The notes: a model not told the origin generated them from the letters alone. 14,047 nucleotides of DNA from an uncultured Bacilli bacterium (GCA_947853245.1 CANTWP010000053.1:1-14047), one strand, 5' to 3'; counted from the first letter of the stretch, positions 1 to 6,448 are shown. Program-made: numbers and translations.

Positions 1-96
1 TGATTTGCCACATCTTCTTATTCCAGTTACAACTTTAATTAATTCCTTATCTTTAAAATCTTTTAATATTTTTAAATATTCTTCTCTTTGTATCAT
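1..96 (-). CDS. AAA+ ATPase N-terminus (probable DUF4143-type ATP-binding protein), partial
   Basis: The gene runs off the left edge; 32 codons are visible from an ATG at 94-96. The translation begins MIQREEYLKIL and reaches VVTGIRRCGKS at the edge, which is the Walker A loop (GxxxxGKS). The GIRRCGKS form, about 30 residues from the start and preceded by a short basic helix, is typical of the bacterial AAA+ family whose members usually end in a DUF4143 domain. That C-terminal half is outside the window, so the subfamily is inferred. A GGTGAT ribosome site lies at 102-107. The promoter is TTGACA (137-142), 17 nt, TAGAAT (114-119), with the -10 exactly 6 nt before the ribosome site. Cellular role is unknown; these ATPases are common, often scattered single genes. 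Confidence 0.72.
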   Translation of the reverse strand, partial: MIQREEYLKILKDFKDKELIKVVTGIRRCGKS

Positions 97-113
97 ATTT
101 CATCACCAATTTA

Positions 114-142
114 ATTCTATATCAATTTTGCATAAATGTCAA
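114..142 (-). promoter_or_regulatory. SigA-type promoter of the AAA+ ATPase gene
   Basis: Reading the minus strand, TTGACA (137-142) and TAGAAT (114-119) are separated by 17 nt. The predicted transcript would start close to the GGTGAT ribosome site at 102-107, giving a very short leader. One of the TGCA motifs of the neighbouring cluster lies inside the spacer. Confidence 0.7.
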
Positions 143-255
143 CTTTTTTTGCAGTGTTAATGCAAAAACTTCTTGTTTTTATACATTTTTTGCAACTATA
201 TTTTTTGCGTTAAAATGCAAATTTTTATATTTTTTAGTAATTTTTTGCATATGCA
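126..255. repeat. Cluster of TTTTGCA / TGCAAAA motifs upstream of the ATPase gene
   Basis: Seven TGCA tetramers, most flanked by T- or A-runs, start at 129, 150, 161, 191, 216, 246 and 252, plus one near match (TGCG) at 206. Two copies form a perfect 8-bp inverted repeat (TTTTTGCA 146-153, TGCAAAAA 161-168). Another pair forms the palindrome TGCATATGCA (246-255). This fills the intergenic gap 97-370 between the ATPase gene and the truncated spoVD. No gene was recognised in that gap. The arrangement looks like an operator array or a curved-DNA element; this is inference. Confidence 0.5.
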
Positions 256-370
256 TTTCAAAAAATATAGGTATATCAGAAATATGTGTAACAATTATAT
301 TCACATTCAACATCATATTTTTTAGTATATTTACTGCTTTTTCCTCTAGTTATAGTAATGGTATCATTTA

Positions 371-1627
371 TTAGACAGTAAGGTGAATTGGTGTGACTGA
401 TACACCTTGACCAAAAGCTGTGGTTGCAAGTTCCAAATCTCCAACTCTATCGAGTTTAAACATGATACCTGAACTTTCACCATTTAAATCAACACCCGTT
501 TTTTTACCAAAACCGAATAGATCTAAATAATTAAATAATTTTTCTTTACCAAGTCTTAAACCTAAATTTACAAAGCCTGGGTTACAAGAGTTTTCCACTA
601 CTTGGAGATATGTTTGATCACCATGACCACCATGTTTCCAACAATGAATAGTCGCATTACTTACTTTAACACTACCTGAATCATAAAAATGTTCATTATC
701 TAAATCAACGATCTTTTCTTCTAAAGAAGCCGCAAGTGTCACTATTTTGAAAGTTGAACCTGGTTCGTAAGTAGCCCAAATAGGTAAATTTCTATTAATC
801 TCTTCTACAGTATAATCTTGATAATTACTTGGCGAAAAAGTAGGACGACTAGCTATAGCAAGTATTTCTCCGCTATTTGGATCCATTACTATTCCAAGTG
901 CTTGTTCTGGATTATATTTAGTAACAGCATTATCAAGTTCTCTTTCTAACGCAGCCTGAATTTCATAATTAACTGTCAAAGTCATATTAATACCATCTTG
1001 AGGTTCCTCGTATATTTCAGTTAAATTTAACTTTTGACCTTTAGCGTCACTAAAATATTTAATTGCACCATATTCTCCAGTTAAATATTCATCATACATT
1101 AATTCTAAACCACTTAAACCTTGATTATCAATTCCGACAAAACCAATTGTATGCGAAAGTAAAGTATCATAGGGATAATATCTTTTTGATTCTTTAATTA
1201 AATATACACCAGGTAAATTGAGATCACTTATTTTATCAGCAATATCATAAGATAACCGCCTTCCCTCCGGATGAACCCTTTCAATCGAAGTTCTTTTACT
1301 TACATGTCCTAACATATCTTCATAGCTAGTACCTAAAATATCACTAATCTGTCTAGCAGTGCCTTCTTTATCTACTATTTGATTAGGTATTACTATCAAA
1401 GAAGTAGTAGTTACATTATCAGCAAGTACTATACCATTTGTATCATAAATAATACCGCGATTACTTTCAATTGGCAAATTTCTACTCCATAAATCACTAG
1501 CATAACTATTTAATTTTTTATAATCTACTACTTGGATATAAAATACTTTAGCTACTATTAATATAAATAAAAATACAATTACAAGAAGAATAATTTTTTC
1601 TCTTTTATGAATACTCTTAAAAAACAT
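371..1627 (-). CDS. spoVD: SpoVD-type class B penicillin-binding protein, C-terminally truncated (possible pseudogene)
   Basis: SpoVD is the transpeptidase that builds spore cortex peptidoglycan at the forespore outer membrane. This 418-residue protein has a basic N-terminus, one membrane helix (about 12-32), the class B dimerisation domain, and the start of the transpeptidase domain with the nucleophile motif STFK (291-294) and the second motif SCN (347-349). The stretch around HCWKHGGHGDQTYLQ, the FSDAKGQ segment and FGQGVSVTPI closely resemble Bacillus SpoVD as I remember it. SpoVD is normally about 640 residues and ends with a PASTA domain. Here two successive TAA codons follow TPIHLTV, so the KTG motif, the end of the catalytic fold and PASTA are missing. 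Neither other frame downstream restores them. Start ATG is at 1625-1627 with GGTGAT at 1631-1636. A truncated enzyme without KTG should not transpeptidate, so decay, deletion or an assembly error is likely. Confidence 0.85.
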   Translation of the reverse strand: MFFKSIHKREKIILLVIVFLFILIVAKVFYIQVVDYKKLNSYASDLWSRNLPIESNRGIIYDTNGIVLADNVTTTSLIVIPNQIVDKEGTARQISDILGTSYEDMLGHVSKRTSIERVHPEGRRLSYDIADKISDLNLPGVYLIKESKRYYPYDTLLSHTIGFVGIDNQGLSGLELMYDEYLTGEYGAIKYFSDAKGQKLNLTEIYEEPQDGINMTLTVNYEIQAALERELDNAVTKYNPEQALGIVMDPNSGEILAIASRPTFSPSNYQDYTVEEINRNLPIWATYEPGSTFKIVTLAASLEEKIVDLDNEHFYDSGSVKVSNATIHCWKHGGHGDQTYLQVVENSCNPGFVNLGLRLGKEKLFNYLDLFGFGKKTGVDLNGESSGIMFKLDRVGDLELATTAFGQGVSVTPIHLTV

Positions 1628-1642
1628 GTTATCACCAATATA

Positions 1643-1671
1643 AGTGTATGTCCAAAATCACAAAATTATCA
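1643..1671 (-). promoter_or_regulatory. Putative SigE-like sporulation promoter of spoVD
   Basis: The minus strand reads CATACACT (1643-1650), an exact match to the B. subtilis SigE -10 consensus CATACAHT. With a 14-nt spacer it is preceded by TGATAAT (1665-1671), 5 of 7 to the -35 consensus KMATATT. The -10 lies 6 nt before the GGTGAT ribosome site. In B. subtilis spoVD is SigE-dependent. The same arrangement recurs at spoIVFA. Confidence 0.5.
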
Positions 1672-1714
1672 TTTTAATATTATATCAAGTGACATTCTTT
1701 TATCACTATAATAA

Positions 1715-1730
1715 GTTTATTATAATAAAC
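1715..1730. repeat. 16-bp perfect palindrome between ssb and spoVD
   Basis: GTTTATTATAATAAAC reads the same on both strands. It lies in the 176-bp gap between the ssb terminator and the spoVD promoter. It is all A/T apart from the outer G and C, so it could be an operator or simply a chance product of base composition. No T-run follows on either strand, so it is not an obvious terminator. Confidence 0.35.
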
Positions 1731-1793
1731 CACTATCTGACATAAATATTATCAATATTAATATATAAGATAAATTTTATATTAATGTTAAAG

Positions 1794-1815
1794 AAAAAAC
1801 AGATTATTCATCTGT
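1794..1815 (-). terminator. Rho-independent terminator of ssb
   Basis: On the minus strand ACAGAT, a 5-nt loop and ATCTGT (1810-1815 with 1799-1804) form a 6-bp hairpin followed directly by TTTTTT. The hairpin overlaps the ssb stop codon. Confidence 0.72.
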
Positions 1816-2142
1816 CTTAGATCTGTTAGTGGACAGAAATGTAACCTTTTCAGCAACTACCTCTGTAGTATATTTTCTATTACCTTCACTATCTTCGTAA
1901 TTACTAGTTTGAATACGACCCTTAATTCCAACTAAGTCACCTTTTTTACAATATTCAACAGTATTTTCCGCAATACCGCGCCATAATGTACAATTGATAA
2001 AATCAGTTTCATACTCACCACTAGCATTTTTAAAGCTTCTTGGAACAGCTAATGTTATATTAGTTAATTTTCCTCCTTTATCTGTTTCTTTTAATTCTGG
2101 ATCTTGTGCAATCCTTCCCACTATAACAGCATTATTTAACAT
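1804..2142 (-). CDS. ssb: Single-stranded DNA-binding protein, short tail-less form
   Basis: Binds single-stranded DNA through one OB fold. The 112 residues begin MLNNAVIVGRIAQDPELK and include the conserved FINCTLWRGIAENTVEYCKKGDLVGIKGRIQ region in slightly diverged form, ending soon after the fold in NRSKTDE. The acidic C-terminal tip (DDDIPF type) that recruits replication partners in the housekeeping SSB is absent. In length (about 113 residues) and lack of tail it resembles B. subtilis SsbB, the competence-associated paralogue, rather than SsbA. It is monocistronic, away from rpsF and rpsR where ssbA usually sits. Start ATG has an excellent GGGAGGG site 6 nt upstream; a -10-like TATTAT (2162-2167) lies exactly 6 nt before that site. 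Family assignment is certain; SsbB-like function is inferred from length. Confidence 0.93.
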   Translation of the reverse strand: MLNNAVIVGRIAQDPELKETDKGGKLTNITLAVPRSFKNASGEYETDFINCTLWRGIAENTVEYCKKGDLVGIKGRIQTSNYEDSEGNRKYTTEVVAEKVTFLSTNRSKTDE

Positions 2143-2161
2143 ATTTATCCCTCCCGAAATA

Positions 2162-2190
2162 ATAATACTAAATAAATAAAATAACTACAA
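2162..2190 (-). promoter_or_regulatory. Probable ssb promoter
   Basis: TATTAT (2162-2167) is preceded by a weak TTGTAG-type -35 at 17-nt spacing and followed 6 nt later by the GGGAGGG ribosome site (2149-2155). The -35 matches only its first three bases, so the spacing pattern is the main support. Confidence 0.4.
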
Positions 2191-2209
2191 ATAAATCTTT
2201 TTAGATAAG

Positions 2210-2234
2210 AAAAAAGAAAATAACTCTCTTTTTT
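2210..2234 (-). terminator. Probable terminator downstream of sufB
   Basis: AAAAAAGA and TCTTTTTT (2227-2234 and 2210-2217) form an 8-bp A/T-rich stem around a 9-nt loop, so the descending arm itself supplies the T-run on either strand. It is weak because it has only one G-C pair. Confidence 0.4.
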
Positions 2235-2296
2235 AATATTGTTAAATGCAAAACTAAAAATTCATAAATATTTATATTGAAATAATAAAGTTTATA

Positions 2297-3607
2297 TTAA
2301 AAATAATTTTTTAATAAAGCATTTAACTCAACTGCATATTCCATAGGGAGTTCCTCACGAAATCTTTCAATAAACCCCATGATTAATAACTCCTTAGCTC
2401 TTTCTTCTGGAACACCTCTACTCTTAAGATAAAACAATTTCTCTTCATCTATTTTTGCTACGATTGCTTCATGCTCTAGAATAGAGCTAGCATTAGATAC
2501 CTTATTCTTAGGAATAGTGTCACTCTTAGATTCTTTATCTAATATAATCGTATCACATTTAACTGTACTCTTAGAATTAATAGCATCCTTAGAAATATTA
2601 ACTGTACCACGATAATTAGCAATTCCTCCATTAGCAGCAATTGATTTACTAATAATATTACTCTTAGTATTAGGAGCTAAATGAATCATTTTAGCGCCAG
2701 TATCTTGATATTGATTATGACTTGCTACTGCAATAGAAATACAATTACCTATGGCACTCTCTCCTACTAAAATACAAGATGGATACTTCATATTAATCTT
2801 AGAACCAATATTACCATCGATCCACTCCATTGTTCCCTTTTCTTCAACAATAGCTCTTTTTGTAACTAAGTTATAAACATCACTTGACCAATTTTGAATC
2901 GTAGTATAACGACACTTAGCACCCTTCTTTACATAAATTTCAACTACTGCCGCATGTAAAGAATCACTCGTATAGGTAGGTGCGGTACACCCCTCCATAT
3001 AATGCAAATCACTATATTCATCAACTATAATAATTGTTCTTTCAAATTGTCCCATATTTTTACTATTAATTCTAAAATAACTTTGTAAGGGGCGATCTAA
3101 CTGCGTATAAGGTGGTATATATATAAAAGTACCTCCACTCCATACAGCACCATTTAAAGCAGTATACTTATTTTCATCATATTTAACTAAATTATTAAAA
3201 TATTCTTTAAATAGATCAGGATACTTTTTTAAAGCTGTATCCGTATCACAGAAGATAATATTTTTATCTTCTAATTCTTTTAGCATATGATGATATATTA
3301 CTTCACTCTCATATTGGGCACCTACTCCCGCTAAATACTTTTGCTCTGCTTCTGGTAAGCCTATTTTATCAAAAGTATCTTTAACATATGTCGGAATATC
3401 TTCCCACTTATTATGAACTTTATCACTAACTCTTTTATAATAATTAATTATAGAAAAATCAATATTTAACTCTGGACCAAAAATTGGATTTGGTGTATCT
3501 AAAAATTTCTGATAAGCCTGAACTCTAAATTCGGTCATCCACTTTGGTTCATTTTTTAATTTAGATATTTCTTTTACTTTATCTATACTTAAATTTTTTT
3601 CTTGCAT
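2297..3607 (-). CDS. sufB: SufB, Fe-S cluster scaffold subunit
   Basis: SufB forms the SufBC2D scaffold on which Fe-S clusters are assembled from sulfide supplied by SufS-SufU. At 436 residues it is slightly shorter than the usual 465. The right-handed beta-helix core is clearly present: YIPPYTQLDRPLQSYFRIN, DLHYMEGCTAP, the Q/N-rich TIQNWSSDVYNLVTKRA and the HEAIVAKIDEEKLFYLKSRG region near the end. The conserved late cysteine sits in TVKCDTIILD. The start ATG has GGTGAT at 3611-3616, three bases upstream. It lies downstream of sufU and an unknown gene but after a terminator-like hairpin, with its own TATAAT (3625-3630), so it may be transcribed both alone and by read-through. sufC, sufD and sufS are not in the window and must be elsewhere. 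Confidence 0.95.
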   Translation of the reverse strand: MQEKNLSIDKVKEISKLKNEPKWMTEFRVQAYQKFLDTPNPIFGPELNIDFSIINYYKRVSDKVHNKWEDIPTYVKDTFDKIGLPEAEQKYLAGVGAQYESEVIYHHMLKELEDKNIIFCDTDTALKKYPDLFKEYFNNLVKYDENKYTALNGAVWSGGTFIYIPPYTQLDRPLQSYFRINSKNMGQFERTIIIVDEYSDLHYMEGCTAPTYTSDSLHAAVVEIYVKKGAKCRYTTIQNWSSDVYNLVTKRAIVEEKGTMEWIDGNIGSKINMKYPSCILVGESAIGNCISIAVASHNQYQDTGAKMIHLAPNTKSNIISKSIAANGGIANYRGTVNISKDAINSKSTVKCDTIILDKESKSDTIPKNKVSNASSILEHEAIVAKIDEEKLFYLKSRGVPEERAKELLIMGFIERFREELPMEYAVELNALLKNYF

Positions 3608-3644
3608 AAAATCACCATGTAAATATTATACTATATTTTTATAT

Positions 3645-3674
3645 AAAACAAAAAGAAAGTGTTTAACTTTCCTT
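3645..3674 (-). terminator. Terminator or attenuating hairpin between the 141-residue gene and sufB
   Basis: On the minus strand GAAAGT, a 5-nt loop and ACTTTC, extended by a G-U and A-U pairs, form a stem of about 10 bp (3652-3675) followed by TTTTTGTTTT. It starts at the stop codon of the upstream gene and precedes a -10-like TATAAT for sufB. Confidence 0.6.
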
Positions 3675-4099
3675 TAATTTTGATTTTTATTTATAATTTT
3701 CATCTGATAATGCTTATTGTCTTCTTTATTATAATTATTTGCAGCTTTAGTAGCCATGTAATTTAAATAAAAATTATATAATTGATTTGCTGTTTTAACT
3801 CTTTCTTTACCAACTTGTAAAGCATAATAAGTTTGAATTTTGATATCATCCTTATCTTCAATGATTCTTCCATAAGAATCTTTTTGAATAATATGATAAC
3901 ATTCTCCCGTAAATATATCTACTGCAGTTTGTTTTTCTTCATCTATGATGCAAGTAATGTATTTCATAGTTTTTTCATCTAACTCTAATAGAATTGTAAT
4001 TCGTGGTCGGCCATCTTCGTTAGCAGTTACTCCTCCAGTTTCCATATTTCCAGAGAAACAGCCAATTCTTACCATTCTTAAATCATGATCTTTCAGCAT
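3674..4099 (-). CDS. Unknown protein encoded between sufU and sufB
   Basis: I do not recognise this 141-residue protein. It appears soluble, with no signal peptide or membrane helix. The N-terminal half looks like alternating beta strands (TILLELDEKTMKYITCIID), followed by an acidic middle and a helical, Lys/Asn-rich C-terminus. Cysteines occur in IGCFSG, YITCIID and FTGECYHI; three spaced cysteines are compatible with metal binding but show no CxxC motif. The start is decided by a strong GAGGGGG ribosome site 9 nt before the ATG at 4099. It overlaps the end of sufU by 17 bp, so translation is probably coupled. Placement inside the Suf cluster suggests a role in or dependence on Fe-S assembly, but that is inference from position only. 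Confidence 0.8.
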   Translation of the reverse strand: MLKDHDLRMVRIGCFSGNMETGGVTANEDGRPRITILLELDEKTMKYITCIIDEEKQTAVDIFTGECYHIIQKDSYGRIIEDKDDIKIQTYYALQVGKERVKTANQLYNFYLNYMATKAANNYNKEDNKHYQMKIINKNQN

Positions 4100-4523
4100 T
4101 TTTATTATCCCCCTCTAATATTTTTGAAACTCCCCACCATGGAAGTAAGGCGCATTTTTTACGATTTGGTTGACGACATATATCATCATATACTACAGCT
4201 TGTTCTAAAACTTCACTATTATATTCATGTTCATCTATCATATTATAATAATTATTAATAATATATCTAGCTTCTTCAATTGTTTTACCAACTAGTGTTT
4301 CGATCATTATTGAAGTTGCGCTAGTACATATTGCACAAGCTTCACCGTCAAATCTTATATCTTTAATCTTTTTGTCATCTAGTTTAATCATTAAATTAAT
4401 TTCATCAATACAACTTTCACTGTTCATATTAATTTTTATATATGTTTCATCTTCAATCAATCCTTTATTTCTAGGAGATTGATAGTGATCTAAAATAATG
4501 CTCCGCTTTAAGTTGTTATCCAA
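4083..4523 (-). CDS. sufU: SufU, zinc-dependent sulfurtransferase of Fe-S assembly
   Basis: SufU takes persulfide sulfur from the cysteine desulfurase SufS and passes it to the SufBCD scaffold. The 146-residue protein has the four expected zinc ligands at almost the family positions: C38 and D40 in SESCID, C63 in GEACAIC and C124 in KKCALLPWW, as well as the DHYQSPRNKG start. Family SufU is about 147 residues, so it is full length. The start codon is TTG at 4521-4523: an in-frame TAA lies directly before it, the next ATG would remove the first zinc ligand region, and GTGAT lies 7 nt upstream. It follows the pilin gene by only 18 bp with no terminator, and overlaps the next gene, so a pilin-sufU-unknown operon is likely. 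Confidence 0.93.
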   Translation of the reverse strand: MDNNLKRSIILDHYQSPRNKGLIEDETYIKINMNSESCIDEINLMIKLDDKKIKDIRFDGEACAICTSATSIMIETLVGKTIEEARYIINNYYNMIDEHEYNSEVLEQAVVYDDICRQPNRKKCALLPWWGVSKILEGDNKNAERS

Positions 4524-4541
4524 TTATATCACTTCACTTTT

Positions 4542-4742
4542 CTATTTACTTTCGCAAGTTCCCTCTCCAGGATTTTCTCCTTCTACATATACCTTATCTA
4601 CAATAGCACAAGAAGCCTTTGTCATTGCATCCTGTAGATATCCACCAAACATCTTCACTATGCTAATTACAATTACACTAATAACCGCAATAATAAGTAA
4701 ATATTCAACTAGTGCCTGCCCCCTATTATTCATTAATTTCAT
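4542..4742 (-). CDS. Flp/Tad-like small pilin
   Basis: A 66-residue class III-type prepilin. A short basic leader (MKLMNNRG) is followed by the processing site G-Q, with Glu at position 5 and Tyr at position 6 of the mature chain (QALVEY), then a hydrophobic helix of about 20 residues. This is the Flp pilin pattern, processed by a TadV/FppA-like prepilin peptidase. The polar tail has two cysteines (C45 and C63) that could form a disulfide outside the cell. Start chosen at ATG 4742 because GGGAGA lies 6 nt upstream; the longer frame starting at 4793 uses a TTG that is actually the -35 hexamer TTGACA. No tad machinery is nearby. It sits first in an apparent operon with sufU, an unexpected pairing. 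Confidence 0.78.
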   Translation of the reverse strand: MKLMNNRGQALVEYLLIIAVISVIVISIVKMFGGYLQDAMTKASCAIVDKVYVEGENPGEGTCESK

Positions 4743-4764
4743 AACTTCTCTCCCATCTATTAAT

Positions 4765-4793
4765 AGTTTATAATTTTTTTTATTATTTGTCAA
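4765..4793 (-). promoter_or_regulatory. Promoter of the pilin-sufU cluster
   Basis: TTGACA (4788-4793) is followed after 17 nt by TAAACT (4765-4770), or after 15 nt by TATAAA. The -35 overlaps, on the opposite strand, the -35 of the DUF192 gene. Confidence 0.6.
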
Positions 4794-4815
4794 ATTATAT
4801 CGAATATGCTAAAAT
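4787..4815 (+). promoter_or_regulatory. Promoter of the DUF192 gene (extended -10)
   Basis: TTGTCA (4787-4792), 17 nt, TAAAAT (4810-4815) with an upstream TG (extended -10). The GGTGAT ribosome site (4822-4827) begins exactly 6 nt after the -10, so the transcript should start at or next to it. Confidence 0.75.
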
Positions 4816-4830
4816 GTTGATGGTGATGCT

Positions 4831-5145
4831 ATGAAAACATGCATAAAATTTAATGATCGATTTAAAGGATTAATGTTTAAAAAATATATTGACAACGACT
4901 ATTTATTTTCTAAATGTAAGTCAATTCATACATTTTTTATGAAGATAAATATCGATGTGATAGCTCTTAATAAAAACGGTCAAATTATTAAAATTTATAA
5001 AGATGTCCATCCTAATAAAATTATATTAGCGCCTAAAAATACTTATTCTATTTTAGAAACTAAAACTAATTCAAACTATAAAATAGGAGATATTATTAAA
5101 GAAGCTAATTTTAAAGAAAAAGAATCGTCTAAAGAGAATTTATAA
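4831..5145 (+). CDS. DUF192 family protein
   Basis: A 104-residue protein with the DUF192 pattern: FKGLMFKK near the start, then FFMKINIDVIALNKNGQII (the family's FWMKNTxIPLDVIFLDxxGxVV) and a final APKNTYSILETKTNSNYKIGD block. Many family members carry a signal peptide; this one starts directly at the domain and should be cytosolic. Biochemical function of the family is not established as far as I know. It is one of only two plus-strand genes in the window. It diverges from the pilin-sufU cluster with overlapping -35 boxes and converges on obg. Start ATG is 3 nt after GGTGAT. The last 15 residues are Lys/Glu/Ser-rich and probably disordered. Confidence 0.85.
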   Translation: MKTCIKFNDRFKGLMFKKYIDNDYLFSKCKSIHTFFMKINIDVIALNKNGQIIKIYKDVHPNKIILAPKNTYSILETKTNSNYKIGDIIKEANFKEKESSKENL

Positions 5146-5169
5146 ATGTTCACTTTAAATGATTCTTTT
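5118..5169. terminator. Possible bidirectional terminator between the DUF192 gene and obg
   Basis: AAAAGAATC (5118-5126) and GATTCTTTT (5161-5169) pair over 9 bp around a 34-nt loop that itself contains a 10-bp palindrome (ATTTATAAAT). T-rich tracts follow on both strands. It lies between two converging genes, but the left arm is inside the DUF192 reading frame and the loop is long. Confidence 0.35.
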
Positions 5170-5176
5170 ATTTATA

Positions 5177-6448
5177 CTATTCTTTGAATTCAAATTCAAA
5201 ATCTAAGATTCTAATATTGTCGCCTTCCTCAGCACCTAATTCTCTTAATTTATCATCAACACCTAATTTTCTTAATTTATTAGAAAATCTTAAAACTGAT
5301 TCATCCGAATTAAACTTAGTCATCTTAAATAATTTTTCAACGGTATCACCTTTAATAACCCAAGTTTTATTATCTTTAACAATTGTAAAAGGTTCTTTTT
5401 CTTCAAATTTATAAAAAACATGGCTTTCAAATTTTTCTTCTGTATATAATGGTTCTTTCTGAATATTATCAAGCATATCTGCTAATTCATCAATTACTTT
5501 ATCTAAGCCTTGATTTAAAGCAGCACTAATTTGAAATACTTTAGCATCTACTTTAGATTCAAATTTCTTTAAGTTATCTAAAGCTCCATCTATATCCATC
5601 TTATTAGCAATTACTATTTGTGGTTTATCTAATAAAGAAGCATTAAAGTTTTTTAATTCATTATTAATCGTTACATAATCCTCATAAGGATCTCTTCCTT
5701 CAAAACCACTCATATCAATTACATGTGCAATTACTCTAGTTCTTTCAATATGACGTAAGAAACGATCTCCTAATCCTTCTCCCAAAGAAGCACCCTTAAT
5801 CAAACCTGGTAAATCTGCTACCACAAAAGAACGATTACGGCTAGCTCTTACCACTCCTAAATTTGGTGTAAGTGTTGTAAAATGATAAGCAGCAATTTTA
5901 GGCTTAGAAGCTGAAATCATCGAAATAATCGTCGATTTTCCAACACTTGGCATACCAACTAATCCAACATCCGCTAATAACTTCAATTCTACTTTAACTT
6001 TACGTATTTCACCTGGTTCACCATTTTCACAAAAACTAGGAGCTGGATTAGAATGCGTTGCAAAAGCCATGTTACCACGACCACCACGACCACCTTTAGC
6101 CACTACTACTCTATCATCTTTATGAATCAAATCCGCAATAACAAGACCAGTATCAACATCAGTAATAACTGTACCAAGGGGTACACGCACTACAATATCT
6201 TCTGCACTAGCCCCTTGCATTCCTTTTCCTAAACCATTCTCTCCTTTATCGCCTTTAATCTGTTTCCTATATCTTAAATCTAGAAGAGTATTTAAACCCT
6301 CATCCACCGCAAAAACAATATCTGCACCCTTACCGCCATTTCCACCATAAGGGCCCCCCATTTCAATATATTTCTCACGACGAAAAGCCATACAACCATT
6401 ACCACCAGAACCGGCTATTAAATCTATAATAACTTCATCTATAAACAT
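5177..6448 (-). CDS. obg: Obg family GTPase (CgtA/ObgE)
   Basis: Essential ribosome-associated GTPase acting in 50S assembly and stress signalling, including the general stress response and sporulation in Bacillus. The 423 residues show the glycine-rich Obg fold (about 1-158, with GGPYGGNGGKG), the G domain with P-loop GMPSVGKST (165-173), G3 DLPGLIKGA with the family-specific GEGLGDRFLRHIERT, and G4 NKMD. A C-terminal OCT domain runs from about 345 to the end. Start chosen at ATG 6448 (MFIDEVIIDL), which matches the family N-terminus and has GAGGTGAT just upstream; the 12 codons of open frame before it belong to the leader. A TATAAT (6476-6481) lies 18 nt before the ribosome site. In B. subtilis obg is the last gene of the rplU cluster; here it is separated by a terminator and probably has its own promoter. 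Confidence 0.97.
   Translation of the reverse strand: MFIDEVIIDLIAGSGGNGCMAFRREKYIEMGGPYGGNGGKGADIVFAVDEGLNTLLDLRYRKQIKGDKGENGLGKGMQGASAEDIVVRVPLGTVITDVDTGLVIADLIHKDDRVVVAKGGRGGRGNMAFATHSNPAPSFCENGEPGEIRKVKVELKLLADVGLVGMPSVGKSTIISMISASKPKIAAYHFTTLTPNLGVVRASRNRSFVVADLPGLIKGASLGEGLGDRFLRHIERTRVIAHVIDMSGFEGRDPYEDYVTINNELKNFNASLLDKPQIVIANKMDIDGALDNLKKFESKVDAKVFQISAALNQGLDKVIDELADMLDNIQKEPLYTEEKFESHVFYKFEEKEPFTIVKDNKTWVIKGDTVEKLFKMTKFNSDESVLRFSNKLRKLGVDDKLRELGAEEGDNIRILDFEFEFKE

Noticed and set aside
146..168. TTTTTGCA/TGCAAAAA hairpin as a terminator
   Set aside because: It lies just upstream of the ATPase promoter and far from the spoVD stop, and has no independent T-run beyond its arm. It fits the TGCA array better.
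126..255. CRISPR-like array in the TGCA-rich region
   Set aside because: Motifs are only 7-9 bp, irregularly spaced and in both orientations, with no repeat-spacer structure.
179..349. PASTA-like remnant in the frame after the truncated spoVD
   Set aside because: LEEKAVNILKNMMLNVNI resembles part of a PASTA repeat, but the preceding Pro-to-Glu spacing is two residues short, a stop interrupts it and the sequence after it shows no PASTA pattern. Too weak to annotate.
1994..2179. Plus-strand ORF of 61 codons across ssb
   Set aside because: It is antisense to a clear ssb gene, with no ribosome site or recognisable product.
4498..4773. Plus-strand ORF of 91 codons across the pilin gene and the start of sufU
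   Set aside because: It is the shadow of the hydrophobic pilin gene in another frame; both minus-strand genes have family motifs and start signals.
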